Assembly: GCA_030762895.1 (NCBI GenBank)
Contig: CM061066.1
Location: 8,646,047 to 8,710,046, forward strand
Origin: Sophora flavescens
Taxonomy: Eukaryota > Streptophyta > Magnoliopsida > Fabales > Fabaceae
Direction: 5' to 3'
DNA length: 64,000 bases
Positions within the stretch are counted from its first letter, which is position 1. Each line of letters opens with the position of its first letter. Below are positions 9,385 to 20,794 of the stretch, in pieces. The notes below the pieces were generated by a model that searched no databases, was not told the DNA's origin, and saw only the letters and a program-made list of their open reading frames with translations. The position numbers and the translations under genes are program-made.

Positions 9385-11120
9385 GAAATTGGGTTGTCAG
9401 TTTAAAACAGGGTTTTAGGTAAAAAATAGTTTTAGAATTAGGGTTTTCGTTAAAATTTGGGTTATGGGTCAAAATTAGGTTTTTGGGTCAAATGAGGGTT
9501 TTGCGTTAAAAATAGGATTTTGTGTCAAAATAGGGTTAGAATTAGGGTTTGGGTCAAAACTTGGGTTTTGGGACCAAATTTGGGTTTTGGGTCTAAATTT
9601 GGTTTTGGGTCAAAATTAGTGTTTACGGTTTAAATTAAGGTTAGAATTAGGGTTTTGGGTCAAAATTAGGGCTCTGGGTTAAAATTAGGGTTTTGGGTCA
9701 AAATTAGGGTTTTTGGTACAAAATAAGGTTTTGAGTTAAAAATAGGTTTTTGGGTCAAAAATAGGGTTATAATTAGGGTTTTTGGTTAAAATTAGGGTTA
9801 TGGGTCAAAATTAGCGCTTAGGGTTAGAATTAGGGTTTCGGGTCAAAATCAGGGTTCTGGGTCAGATTTAGGGTTAGGGTCAAAATTAGGGTTTTGGGTT
9901 TCAAGTAGCGTTTGGGGTCAAAAATACGGTTAGAATTAGGGTTTTGGGTTAAAATTATGGTTTTGAGTTAAAATTAGGGTTTTGGAAAAATTAGGGTTCT
10001 GGGTCAAATTTACGGTTTAGGTTCATAATTAGTGTTTAGGGTTTTGAGTTTAAAATAGGGTTTTGGGTCAAAAATAAGGTTAGAATTAGGGTTTGGGGTT
10101 AAAAAATTTGGGTATTGGGAAATTAGGGTTTTGGCTCAAAATTAGTGTTTAGTGTTTGAATTAAGGTTTTGAGTTAAAAATAGGGTTTTGGGTCAAAAAT
10201 AGTGTTAGAATTAGGGTTTTGGTTTAAAATTAGGGTTTCGGGTCAAAATTAGGTTTCTGGGTCGGATTTAGGGTTTAAGGCTTGAAATTGGGTTATCAGT
10301 TTAAAACAGGGTTTTGGGTCAAAAATAGTTTTAGAATTAGGGTTTCGTTAAAATTTGGGTTATGGGTCAAAATTAGGTTTTTGGGTCAAACGAGGGTTTT
10401 GAGTTAAAAATAGGATTTTGTGTCAAAATAGGGTTAGAATTAGGGTTTGGGTCAAAACTTGGGTTTTTGGTCCAAATTTGGGTTTTGGGACCAAATTTGG
10501 GTTTTAGGTCAAAATTAGGGTTTACGGTTTAAATTAAGGTTTTGAGTTAAAAATAGGTTTTTGGGTCAAAAATAAGGTTAGAATTAGGGTTTTGGGTCAA
10601 AATTAGGGCTCTGGGTTAAAATTAGGGTTTTGGGTCAAAATTAGGGTTTAGGGTTAGAATTAGGGTTTTGGTTAAAATTAGCGTTCTGGGTCAATTTTAG
10701 GGTCCAAATTAGGGTTTAGGGTTTGAATTAGGTTTAGAGTTTAAAACAGGGTTTTGGGTCAAAAATAGGGTTAGAATTAGGGTTTTGGGTTACAATTAGG
10801 GTTTTGGGTTAAAATTAGGGTTTTGGAAAAATTAGGGTTCTGAGTCAAATTTAGGGTTTAGGTTCAAAATTAGGGTTTAGGATTTGAATTAGGGTTTTGA
10901 GTTTAAATTAGGGTTTTGGGTCAAAAATATGGTTAGAATTAGGGTTTGGGGTTAAAAAAATTGGGTATTGGGTCCAAATTAAGGTTTTGGCTCAAAATTA
11001 GAGTTTAGGGTTTGAATTAAGGTTTTGAGTTAAAAATAGGGTTTTGGGTCAAAAATAGGGTTAAAAATAGGGTTTCGGGTCAAAATTAGGGTTCTGGGTC
11101 GGATTTAGGGTTTAAGGTTT
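9385..11120 (+). repeat. A-C dimer, 1.74 kb
   Basis: Markers at 9385 (A) and 10284 (C). With the following A-B-C trimer it forms a unit of about 4.39 kb that repeats once: markers at 9385, 10284, 11121, 12042 and 12915 recur at 13771, 14677, 15522, 16417 and 17297. Confidence 0.8.
10472..10500. promoter_or_regulatory. Representative pair of CArG-box palindromes in the satellite
   Basis: CCAAATTTGG occurs at 10472-10481 and again at 10491-10500, 19 bp apart start to start. Each is a perfect CC(A/T)6GG site, the consensus bound by MADS-domain proteins. The two palindromes can also pair with each other to give a 10-bp stem with a 9-nt loop. The pair recurs in many monomers; some class-A monomers have only one. 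Binding in vivo is inference. Confidence 0.4.
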
Positions 11121-13770
11121 GAAATTGGGTTGTCAGTTTAAAACAGGGTTTTGGGTAAAAAATAGTTTTAGAATTAGGGTTTTCGTTAAAATTTGGGTTA
11201 TGGCTCAAAATTAGGTTTTTGGGTCAAATGAGGGTTTTGCGTTAAAAATAGGATTTTGTGTCAAAATAGGGTTAGAATTAGGGTTTGGGTCAAAACTTGG
11301 GTTTTGGGACCAAATTTGGGTTTTGGGTCAAAATTAGGGTTTACGGTTTGAATTAAGGTTTTGGGTTATAAATAGGGTCTGGGGTCAAAAATAAGGTTAG
11401 AATTAGGGTTTTGGGTCAAAATTAGGGCTCTAGGTTAAAATTAGGGTTTTGGGTCAAAATTAGGGATTTTGGTACAAAATAAGGTTTTGAGTTAAAAATA
11501 GGTTTTTGGGTCAAAAATAGGGTTATAATTAGGGTTTTGGGTTAAAATTAGGGTTCTGGGTCAAAATTAGCACTTAGGGTTAGAATTAGGGTTTCGGGTC
11601 AAAATCAGGGTTCTGGGTCAGATTTAGGGTTAGGGTCAAAATTAGGGTTTTGGGTTTGAAGTAGGGTTTTGGGTCAAAAATAGGGTTAGAATTAGGGTTT
11701 TGGGTTAAAATTAGGGTTTTGAGTTAAAATTAGGGTTTTGGAAAAATTAGGGTTCTGGGTCAAATTTACGGTTTAGGTTCATAATTAGGGTTTAGGGTTT
11801 TGAGTTTAAAATAGGGTTTTGGGTCAAAAATATGGTTAGAATTAGGGTTTGGGGTTAAAAAATTGGGTATTGGGTCCAAATTAGGGTTTTGGCTCAAAAT
11901 TAGTGTTTAGGGTTTGAATTAAGCTTTTGAGTTAAAAATTGGGTTTTGGGTCAAAAATAGGGTTAAAATTAGGATTTTGGTTTAAAATTAGGGTTTCGGG
12001 TCAAAATTAGGGTTATGGGTCGGATTTAGGGTTTAAGGCTTGAAATTGGGTTATCAGTTTAAAACAGGGTTTTGGGTCAAAAATAGTTTTAGAATTAGGG
12101 TTTTCGTTAAAATTTGGGTTATGGGTCAAAATTAGGTTTTTCGGTCAAATGAGGGTTTTGCGTTAAAAATAGGATTTTGTGTCAAAATAGGGTTAGAATT
12201 AGGGTTTGGGTCAAAACTTGGGTTTTGGGTCCAAATTTGGGTTTTGGGACCAAATTTGGGTTTTGGGTCAAAATTAGGGTTTACGGTTTGAATTAAGGTT
12301 TTGGGTTAAAAATAGGGTCTGGGGTCAAAAATAAGGTTAGAATTAGGGTTTTTGGTACAAAATAAGGTTTTGAGTTAAAAATAGGTTTTTGGGTCAAAAA
12401 TAGGGTTATAATTAGGGTTTTGGGTTAAAATTAGGGTTCTGGGTCAAAATTAGCACTTAGGGTTAGAATTAGGGTTTCGGGTCAAAATCAGGGTTCTGGG
12501 TCAGATTTAGGGTTAGGGTCAAAATTAGGGTTTTGGGTTTGAAGTAGGGTTTTGGGTCAAAATAGGGTTAGAATTAGGGTTTTGGGTTAAAATTAGGGTT
12601 TTGAGTTAAAATTAGGGTTTTGGAAAAATTAGGGTTCTGGGTCAAATTTACGGTTTAGGTTCATAATTAGGGTTTAGAGTTTAAAATAGGGTTTTGGGTC
12701 AAAAAAAATGTTAGAATTAGGGTTTGGGGTTAAAAAATTTGGGTATTGGGAAATTAGGGTTTTGGCTCAAAATTAGTGTTTACTGTTTGAATTAAGGTTT
12801 TGAGTTAAAAATAGGGTTTTGGGTCAAAAATAGTGTTAGAATTAGGGTTTTGGTTTAAAATTAGGGTTTCGGGTCAAAATTAGGGTTCTGGGTCGGATTT
12901 AGGGTTTAAGACTTGAAATTGGGTTATCAGTTTAAAACAGGGTTTTGGGTCAAAAATAGTTTTAGAATTAGGGTTTCGTTAAAATTTGGGTTATGGGTCA
13001 AAAGTAGGCTTTTGGGTCAAACGAGGGTTTTGAGTTAAAAATAGGATTTTGTGTCAAAATAGGGTTAGAATTAGGGTTTGGGTCAAAACTTGGGTTTTTG
13101 GTCCAAATTTGGGTTTTGGGACCAAATTTGGGTTTTGGGTCAAAATTAGGGTTTACGGTTTAAATTAAGGTTTTGAGTTAAAAATAGGGTTTTGGGTCAA
13201 AAATAAGGTTAGAATTAGGGTTTTGGGTCAAAATTAGGGCTCTGGGTTAAAATTAGGGTTTTGGGTCAAAATTAGGGTTTAGGGTTAGAATTAGGGTTTT
13301 GGTTAAAATTAGCGTTCTGGGTCAATTTTAGGGTCCAAATTAGGGTTTAGGGTTTGAATTAGGTTTAGAGTTTAAAACAGGGTTTTGGGTCAAAAATAAG
13401 GCTAGAATTAGGGTTTTGGGTTACAATTAGGGTTTTGGGTTAAAATTAGGGTTTTGGAAAAATTAGGGTTCTGAGTCAAATTTAGGGTTTAGGTTCAAAA
13501 TTAGGGTTTAGGATTTGAATTAGGGTTTTGAGTTTAAAATAGGGTTTTGGTTCAAAAATATGGTTAGAATTAGGGTTTGGGGTTAAAAAATTTGGGTATT
13601 GGGTCCAAATTAAGGTTTTGGCTCAAAATTAGAGTTTAGGGTTTGAATTAAGGTTATGAGTTAAAAATAGGGTTTTGGGTCAAAAATAGGGTTAAAATTA
13701 GGATTTTGGTTTAAAATTAGGGTTTCGGGTCAAAATTAGGGTTCTGGGTCGGATTTAGAGTTTAAGGTTT
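11121..13770 (+). repeat. A-B-C trimer, 2.65 kb
   Basis: Markers at 11121 (A), 12042 (B) and 12915 (C). Class B has the GGTTATCAG marker but is followed by TTTTTCGGTCAAATGAGGG and TTTTGCGTTAAA, which sets it apart from class C. Confidence 0.8.
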
Positions 13771-15521
13771 GAAATTGGGTTGTCAGTTTAAAACAGGGTT
13801 TTGGGTCAAAAATAGTTTTAGAATTAGGGTTTTCGTTAAAATTTGGGTTATGGGTCAAAATTAGGTTTTTGGGTCAAATGAAGGTTTTGAGTTAATAATA
13901 GGATTTTGTGTCAAAATATGGTTAGAATTAGGGTTTGGGTCAAAACTTTGGTTTTGGGTCCAAATTTGGGTTTTGAGTCCAAATTTGGTTTTGGGTTTAG
14001 TCAAAATTAGGGTTTTGGGTTATAAATAGGTCAAATAAGGTTAGAATTAGGGTTTTGGGTCAAAATTAGGGCTCTGGGTTAAAATTAGGGTTTTGGGTCA
14101 AAATTAGGGTTTTGGTACAAAATAAGGTTTTGAGTTAAAAATAGGTTTTGGGTCCAAAATAGGGTTATAATTAGGGTTTTGGGTTAAAATTAGGGTTTGG
14201 GTCAAAATTAGCGCTTAGGGTTAGAATTAGGGTTTTTGGTCAAAATCGGGGTTCAGGGTCGATTTAGGGTTAGGGTCAAAATTAGGGTTTTGGGTTTGAA
14301 GTAGGGTTTTGGGTCAAAAATACGGTTAGAATTAGGGTTTTGGGTTAAAATTATGGTTTTGAGTTAAAATTAGGGTTTTGGAAAAATTAGGGTTTGGGTC
14401 AAATTTACGGTTTAGGTTCATAATTAGTGTTTAGGGTTTTGAGTTTAAAATAGGGTTTTGGGTCAAAAATAAGGTTAGAATTAGGGTTTGGGTTAAAAAT
14501 TTGGGTATTGGGCAAATTAGGGTTTTGGCTCAAAATTAGTGTTTAGTGTTTGAATTAAGGTTTTGAGTTAAAAATTGGGTTTTGGGTCAAAATTTGTGTT
14601 AGAATTTTGTTTTTGGTTTAAAATTAGGGTTTTGGTCAAAATTAGGGTTCTGGGTCGTATTTAGGGTTTAAGGCTTGAAATTGGGTTATTAGTTTAAAAC
14701 AGGGTTTTGGGGCAAAAATAGTTTTAGAATTAGGGTTTTCGTTAAAATTTGGGTTATGGGTCAAAATTAGGTTTTTGGGTCAAACGAGGGTTTTGAGTTA
14801 AAAATAGGATTTTGTTTCAAAATAGGGTTAGAATTAGGGTTTGGGTCAAATTTGGGTTTTGGGTCCAAATTTGGGTTTTGGGGCCAAATTTGGGTTTTGG
14901 GTCAAAATTAGGGTTTACGGTTTAAATTAAGGTTTTGAGTTAAAAATAGGGTTTTGGGTAAAAAATAAGGTTAGAATTAGGGTTTTGGGTCAAAATTAGG
15001 CCTTGAGTTAAAATTAGGGTTTTGGGTCAAAAATAGGGTATTAGGGGTTTAGGGTTTAAAATTAGGTTTTGGTTAAAATTAGGGTTTGGGTCAATTTTAG
15101 GGTCCAAATTAGGGTTTAGGGTTTAAATTAGGTTTTGAGTTTAAAAGTAGGGTTTTGGGTCAAAAATAGGGTTAGAATTAGGGTTTTGGGTTAAAATTAG
15201 GGTTTTGAGTTAAAATTAGGGTTTTGGAAAAATTAGGGTTCTGAGTCAAATTTAGGGTTTAGGTTCAAAATTAGGGTTTAGGATTTGAATTAGGGTTTTG
15301 AGTTTAAATTAGGGTTTTGGGTCAAAAATATGGTTAGAATTAGGGTTTGGGGTTAAAAAAATTGGGTATTGGGTCCAAATTAAGGTTTTGGCTCAAAATT
15401 AGAGTTTAGGGTTTGAATTAAGGTTTTGAGTTAAAAATAGGGTTTTGGGTCAAAAATAGGGTTAAAAATAGGGTTTCGGGTCAAAATTAGGGTTCTGGGT
15501 CGGATTTAGGGTTTAAGGTTT
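13771..15521 (+). repeat. A-C dimer, 1.75 kb
   Basis: Markers at 13771 (A) and 14677 (C). Parts of 13990-14700 have shortened G runs and small deletions compared with sister copies, possibly consensus errors. Confidence 0.8.
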
Positions 15522-18154
15522 GAAATTGGGTTGTCAGTTTAAAACAGGGTTTTGGGTAAAAAATAGTTTTAGAATTAGGGTTTTCGTTAAAATTTGGGTT
15601 ATGGCTCAAAATTAGGTTTTTGGGTCAAATTAGGGTTTTGAGTTAAAAATATGATTATGTGTCAAAATAGGGTTAGAATTAGGGTTTGGGTCAAAACTTG
15701 GGTTTTGGGACCAAATTTGGGTTTTGGGTCAAAATTAGGGTTTACGGTTTGAATTAAGGTTTTGGGTTATAAATAGGGTCTGGGGTCAAAAATAAGGTTA
15801 GAATTTGGGTTTTGGGTCAAAATTAGGGCTCTAGGTTAAAATTAGGGTTTTGGGTCAAAATTAGGGTTTTTGGTACAAAATAAGGTTTTGAGTTAAAAAT
15901 AGGTTTTTGGGTCGAAAATAGGGTTATAATTAGGGTTTTGGGTTAAAATTAGGGTTCAGGGTCAAAATTAGGGTTAGAATTAGGTTTTGGTCAAAATCGG
16001 GGTTTGGGTCAAGGGTTAGGGTCAAAATTATGGTTTTGGGTTTGAAGTAGGGTTTTGGGTCAAAAATAGGGTTAGAATTAGGGTTTTGGGTTAAAATTAG
16101 GGTTTTGAGTTAAAATTAGGGTTTTGGAAAAATTAGGGTTTCGGGTCAAATTTACGGTTTAGGTTCATAATTAGGGTTTAGGGTTTTGAGTTTAAAATAG
16201 GGTTTTGGGTCAAAAATATGGTTAGAATTAGGTTTTGGGGTAAAAAATTGGGTATTGTGTCAAAATTATTGTTATTTCTCAAAATTAGAGTTTAGGGTTT
16301 GAATTAAGGTTGTGAGTTAAAAATAGGGTTTTGTGTCAAAATTAGGGTTAAAATAAGGATTTTGTTTTAAAATTAGGGATTACGGACAAAATTAGGGTTA
16401 TGGGTAGGATTTAGGGTTTAAGGCTTGAAATTGGGTTATCAGTTTAAAACAGGGTTTTGGGTCAAAAATAGTTTTAGAATTAGGGTTTTCGTTAAAATTT
16501 GGGTTATGGGTCAAAATTAGGTTTTTCGGTCAAATGAGGGTTTTGCGTTAAAAATAGGATTTTGTGTCAAAATAGGGTTAGAATTAGGGTTTGGGTCAAA
16601 ACTTGGGTTTTGGGTCCAAATTTGTGTTTTGGGACCAAATTTGGGTTTTGGGTCAAAATTAGGGTTTACAGTTTGAATTAAGGTTTTGGGTTAAAAATAT
16701 GGTTTTGGGTCAAAAATAAGGTTAGAATTAGGGTTTTGGTACAAAATACGGTTGTGAGTTAAAAATAGGTTTTTGTGTCAAAAATATGGTTAGAATTAGG
16801 GTTTTCGGTTAACATTAGGGATCTGGGTCAAAATTAGCACTTAGGGTTAGAATTAGGGTTTTGGTCAAAATCGGGGTTTGGGTCGATTTAGGGTTAGGGT
16901 CAAAATTAGGGTTTTGGGTTTGAAGTAGGGTTTTGGGTCAAAAATAGGGTTAGAATTAGGGTTTTGGGTTAAAATTAGGGTTTTGAGTTAAAATTAGGGT
17001 TTTGGAAAAATTAGGGTTCTGGGTCAAATTTACGGTTTAGGTTCATAATTAGGGTTTAGAGTTTAAAATAGGGTTTTGGGTCAAAAAAAATGTTAGAATT
17101 AGGGTTTGGGGTTAAAAAATTTGGGTATTGGGAAATTAGGGTTTTGGCTCAAAATTATAGTTTAGGGTTTGAATTAATGTTTTGAGTTAAAAATAGGGTT
17201 TTGGGTCAAAAATTGTGTTAGAATTAGGGTTTTGGTTTAAAATTAGGGTTTCGGGTCAAAATTAGGGTTCTGGGTCGGATTTAGTGTTTAATGCTTGAAA
17301 TTGGGTTATCGAGTTTAAAACAGGGTTTTGGGTCAAAAATAGTTTTAGAATTAGGGTTTCGTTAAAATTTGGGTTATGGGTCAAAAGTAGGCTTTTGGGT
17401 CAAACGAGGGTTTTGAGTTAAAAATAGGATTTTGTGTCAAAATAGGGTTAGAATTAGGGTTTGGGTCAAAACTTGGGTTTTTGGTCCAAATTTGGGTTTT
17501 GGGACCAAATTTGGGTTTTGGGTCAAAATTAGGGTTTACGGTTTAAATTAAGGTTTTGAGTTAAAAATAGGGTTTTGGGTCAAAAATAAGGTTAGAATTA
17601 GGGTTTTGGGTCAAAATTAGGGCTTTGAGTTAAAATTAGGTTTTGGGTCAAAAATTTAGGGTTTAGGGTTAGAATTAGGGTTTTGGTTAAAATTAGCGTT
17701 CGGGTCAATTTTAGGGTCCAAATTAGGGTTTAGGGTTTGAATTAGGTTTAGAGTTTAAAATAGGGTTTTTGGGTCAAAAATAAGGCTAGAATTAGGGTTT
17801 TGGGTTACAATTAGGGTTTTGGGTTAAAATTAGGGTTTTGGAAAAATTAGGGTTCTGAGTCAAATTTAGGGTTTAGGTTCAAAATTAGGGTTTAGGATTT
17901 GAATTAGGGTTTTGAGTTTAAAATAGGGTTTTGGTTCAAAAATATGGTTAGAATTAGGGTTTGGGGTTAAAAAATTTGGGTATTGGGTCCAAATTAAGGT
18001 TTTGGCTCAAAATTAGAGTTTAGGGTTTGAATTAAGGTTTTGAGTTAAAAATAGGGTTTTGGGTCAAAAATAGGGTTAAAATTAGGATTTTGGTTTAAAA
18101 TTAGGGTTTCGGGTCAAAATTAGGGTTCTGGGTCGGATTTAGAGTTTAAGGTTT
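15522..18154 (+). repeat. A-B-C trimer, 2.63 kb
   Basis: Markers at 15522 (A), 16417 (B) and 17297 (C). The layout matches 11121-13770 at an offset of about 4.38-4.40 kb. The B monomer near 16240-16400 carries extra substitutions. Confidence 0.8.
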
Positions 18155-20794
18155 GAAATTGGGTTGTCAGTTTAAAACAGGGTTTTGGGTAAAAAATAGT
18201 TTTAGAATTAGGGTTTTCGTTAAAATTTGGGTTATGGCTCAAAATTAGGTTTTTGGGTCAAATGAGGGTTTTGCGTTAAAAATAGGATTTTGTGTCAAAA
18301 TAGGGTTAGAATTAGGGTTTGGGTCAAAACTTGGGTTTTGGGACCAAATTTGGGTTTTGGGTCAAAATTAGGGTTTACGGTTTGAATTAAGGTTTTGGGT
18401 TATAAATAGGGTCTGGGGTCAAAAATAAGGTTAGAATTAGGGTTTTGGGTCAAAATTAGGCCAGGTTATAATTAGGGTTTTGGGTCAAAATTAGGGATTT
18501 TGGTACAAAATAAGGTTTTGAGTTAAAAATAGGTTTTTGGGTCAAAAATAGGGTTATAATTAGGGTTTTGGGTTAAAATTAGGGTTCTGGGTCAAAATTA
18601 GCACTTAGGGTTAGAATTAGGGTTTCGGGTCAAAATCGGGGTAGGTCGATTTAGGGTTAGGGTCAAAATTAGGGTTTTGGGTTTGAAGTAGGGTTTTGGG
18701 TCAAAAATAGGGTTAGTATTAGGGTTTTGGGTTAAAATTAGGGTTTTGAGTTAAAATTAGGGTTTTGGAAAAATTAGGGTTCTGGGTCAAATTTACGGTT
18801 TAGGTTCATAATTAGGGTTTAGGGTTTTGAGTTTAAAATAGGGTTTTGGGTCAAAAATATGGTTAGAATTAGGGTTTGGGGTTAAAAAATTGGGTATTGG
18901 GTCCAAATTAGGGTTTTGGCTCAAAATTAGTGTTTAGGGTTTGAATTAAGCTTTTGAGTTAAAAATTGGGTTTTGGGTCAAAAATAGGGTTAAAATTAGG
19001 ATTTTGGTTTAAAATTAGGGTTTCGGGTCAAAATTAGGGTTATGGGTCGGATTTAGGGTTTAAGGCTTGAAATTGGGTTATCGAGTTTAAAAAGGGTTTT
19101 GGGTCAAAAATAGTTTTAGAATTAGGGTTTTCGTTAAAATTTGGGTTATGGGTCAAAATTAGGTTTTTCGGTCAAATGAGGGTTTTGCGTTAAAAATAGG
19201 ATTTTGTGTCAAAATAGGGTTAGAATTAGGGTTTGGGTCAAAACTTGGGTTTTGGGTCCAAATTTGTGTTTTGGGACCAAATTTGGGTTTTGGGTCAAAA
19301 TTAGGGTTTACGGTTTGAATTAAGGTTTTGGGTTAAAAATAGGGTCTGGGGTCAAAAATAAGGTTAGAATTAGGGTTTTTGGTACAAAATAAGGTTTTGA
19401 GTTAAAAATAGGTTTTTGGGTCAAAATAGGGTTATAATTAGGGTTTTGGGTTAAAATTAGGGTTCTGGGTCAAAATTAGCACTTAGGGTTAGAATTAGGG
19501 TTTCGGGTCAAAATCAGGGTTCTGGGTCAGATTTAGGGTTAGGGTCAAAATTAGGGTTTTGGGTTTGAAGTAGGGTTTTGGGTCAAAATAGGGTTAGAAT
19601 TAGGGTTTTGGGTTAAAATTAGGGTTTTGAGTTAAAATTAGGGTTTTGGAAAAATTAGGGTTCTGGGTCAAATTTACGGTTTAGGTTCATAATTAGGGTT
19701 TAGAGTTTAAAATAGGGTTTTGGGTCAAAAAAAATGTTAGAATTAGGGTTTGGGGTTAAAAAATTTGGGTATTGGGAAATTAGGGTTTTGGCTCAAAATT
19801 AGTGTTTAGTGTTTGAATTAAGGTTTTGAGTTAAAAATAGGGTTTTGGGTCAAAAATAGTGTTAGAATTAGGGTTTTGGTTTAAAATTAGGGTTTCGGGT
19901 CAAAATTAGGGTTCTGGGTCGGATTTAGGGTTTAAGGCTTGAAATTGGGTTATCAGTTTAAAACAGGGTTTTGGGTCAAAAATAGTTTTAGAATTAGGGT
20001 TTCGTTAAAATTTGGGTTATGGGTCAAAAGTAGGCTTTTGGGTCAAACGAGGGTTGAGTTAAAAATAGGATTTTGTGTCAAAATAGGGTTAGAATTAGGG
20101 TTTGGGTCAAAACTTGGGTTTTTGGTCCAAATTTGGGTTTTGGGACCAAATTTGGGTTTTGGGTCAAAATTAGGGTTTACGGTTTAAATTAAGGTTTTGA
20201 GTTAAAAATAGGGTTTTGGGTCAAAAATAAGGTTAGAATTAGGGTTTTGGGTCAAAATTAGGGCTCTGGGTTAAAATTAGTGCTTTGGGTCAAACATAGG
20301 GTTTAGGGTTAGAATTAGGGTTTTGGTTAAAATTAGCGTTCTGGGTCAATTTTAGGGTCCAAATTAGGGTTTAGGGTTTGAATTAGGTTTAGAGTTTAAA
20401 ACAGGGTTTTGGGTCAAAAATAAGGCTAGAATTAGGGTTTTGGGTTACAATTAGGGTTTTGGGTTAAAATTAGGGTTTTGGAAAAATTAGGGTTCTGAGT
20501 CAAATTTAGGGTTTAGGTTCAAAATTAGGGTTTAGGATTTGAATTAGGGTTTTGAGTTTAAAATAGGGTTTTGGTTCAAAAATATGGTTAGAATTAGGGT
20601 TTGGGGTTAAAAAAATTGGGTATTGGGTCCAAATTAAGGTTTTGGCTCAAAATTAGAGTTTAGGGTTTGAATTAAGGTTTTGAGTTAAAAATAGGGTTTT
20701 GGGTCAAAAATAGGGTTAAAATTAGGATTTTGGTTTAAAATTAGGGTTTCGGGTCAAAATTAGGGTTCTGGGTCGGATTTAGAGTTTAAGGTTT
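18155..20794 (+). repeat. A-B-C trimer, 2.64 kb
   Basis: Markers at 18155 (A), 19069 (B) and 19941 (C). It is nearly superimposable on the next trimer, with marker offsets of 2640, 2642 and 2650 bp. Confidence 0.82.

Noticed and set aside
19939..20187. Open reading frames of 60-85 codons in the satellite (also at 22589, 49578, 51794, 56510, 62000, 62885 and 62897)
   Set aside because: They are translations of the G-rich subunit (FGSKLGF-like) or its complement (NPNPN-like), with no conserved start and no domain, and they shift with every indel.
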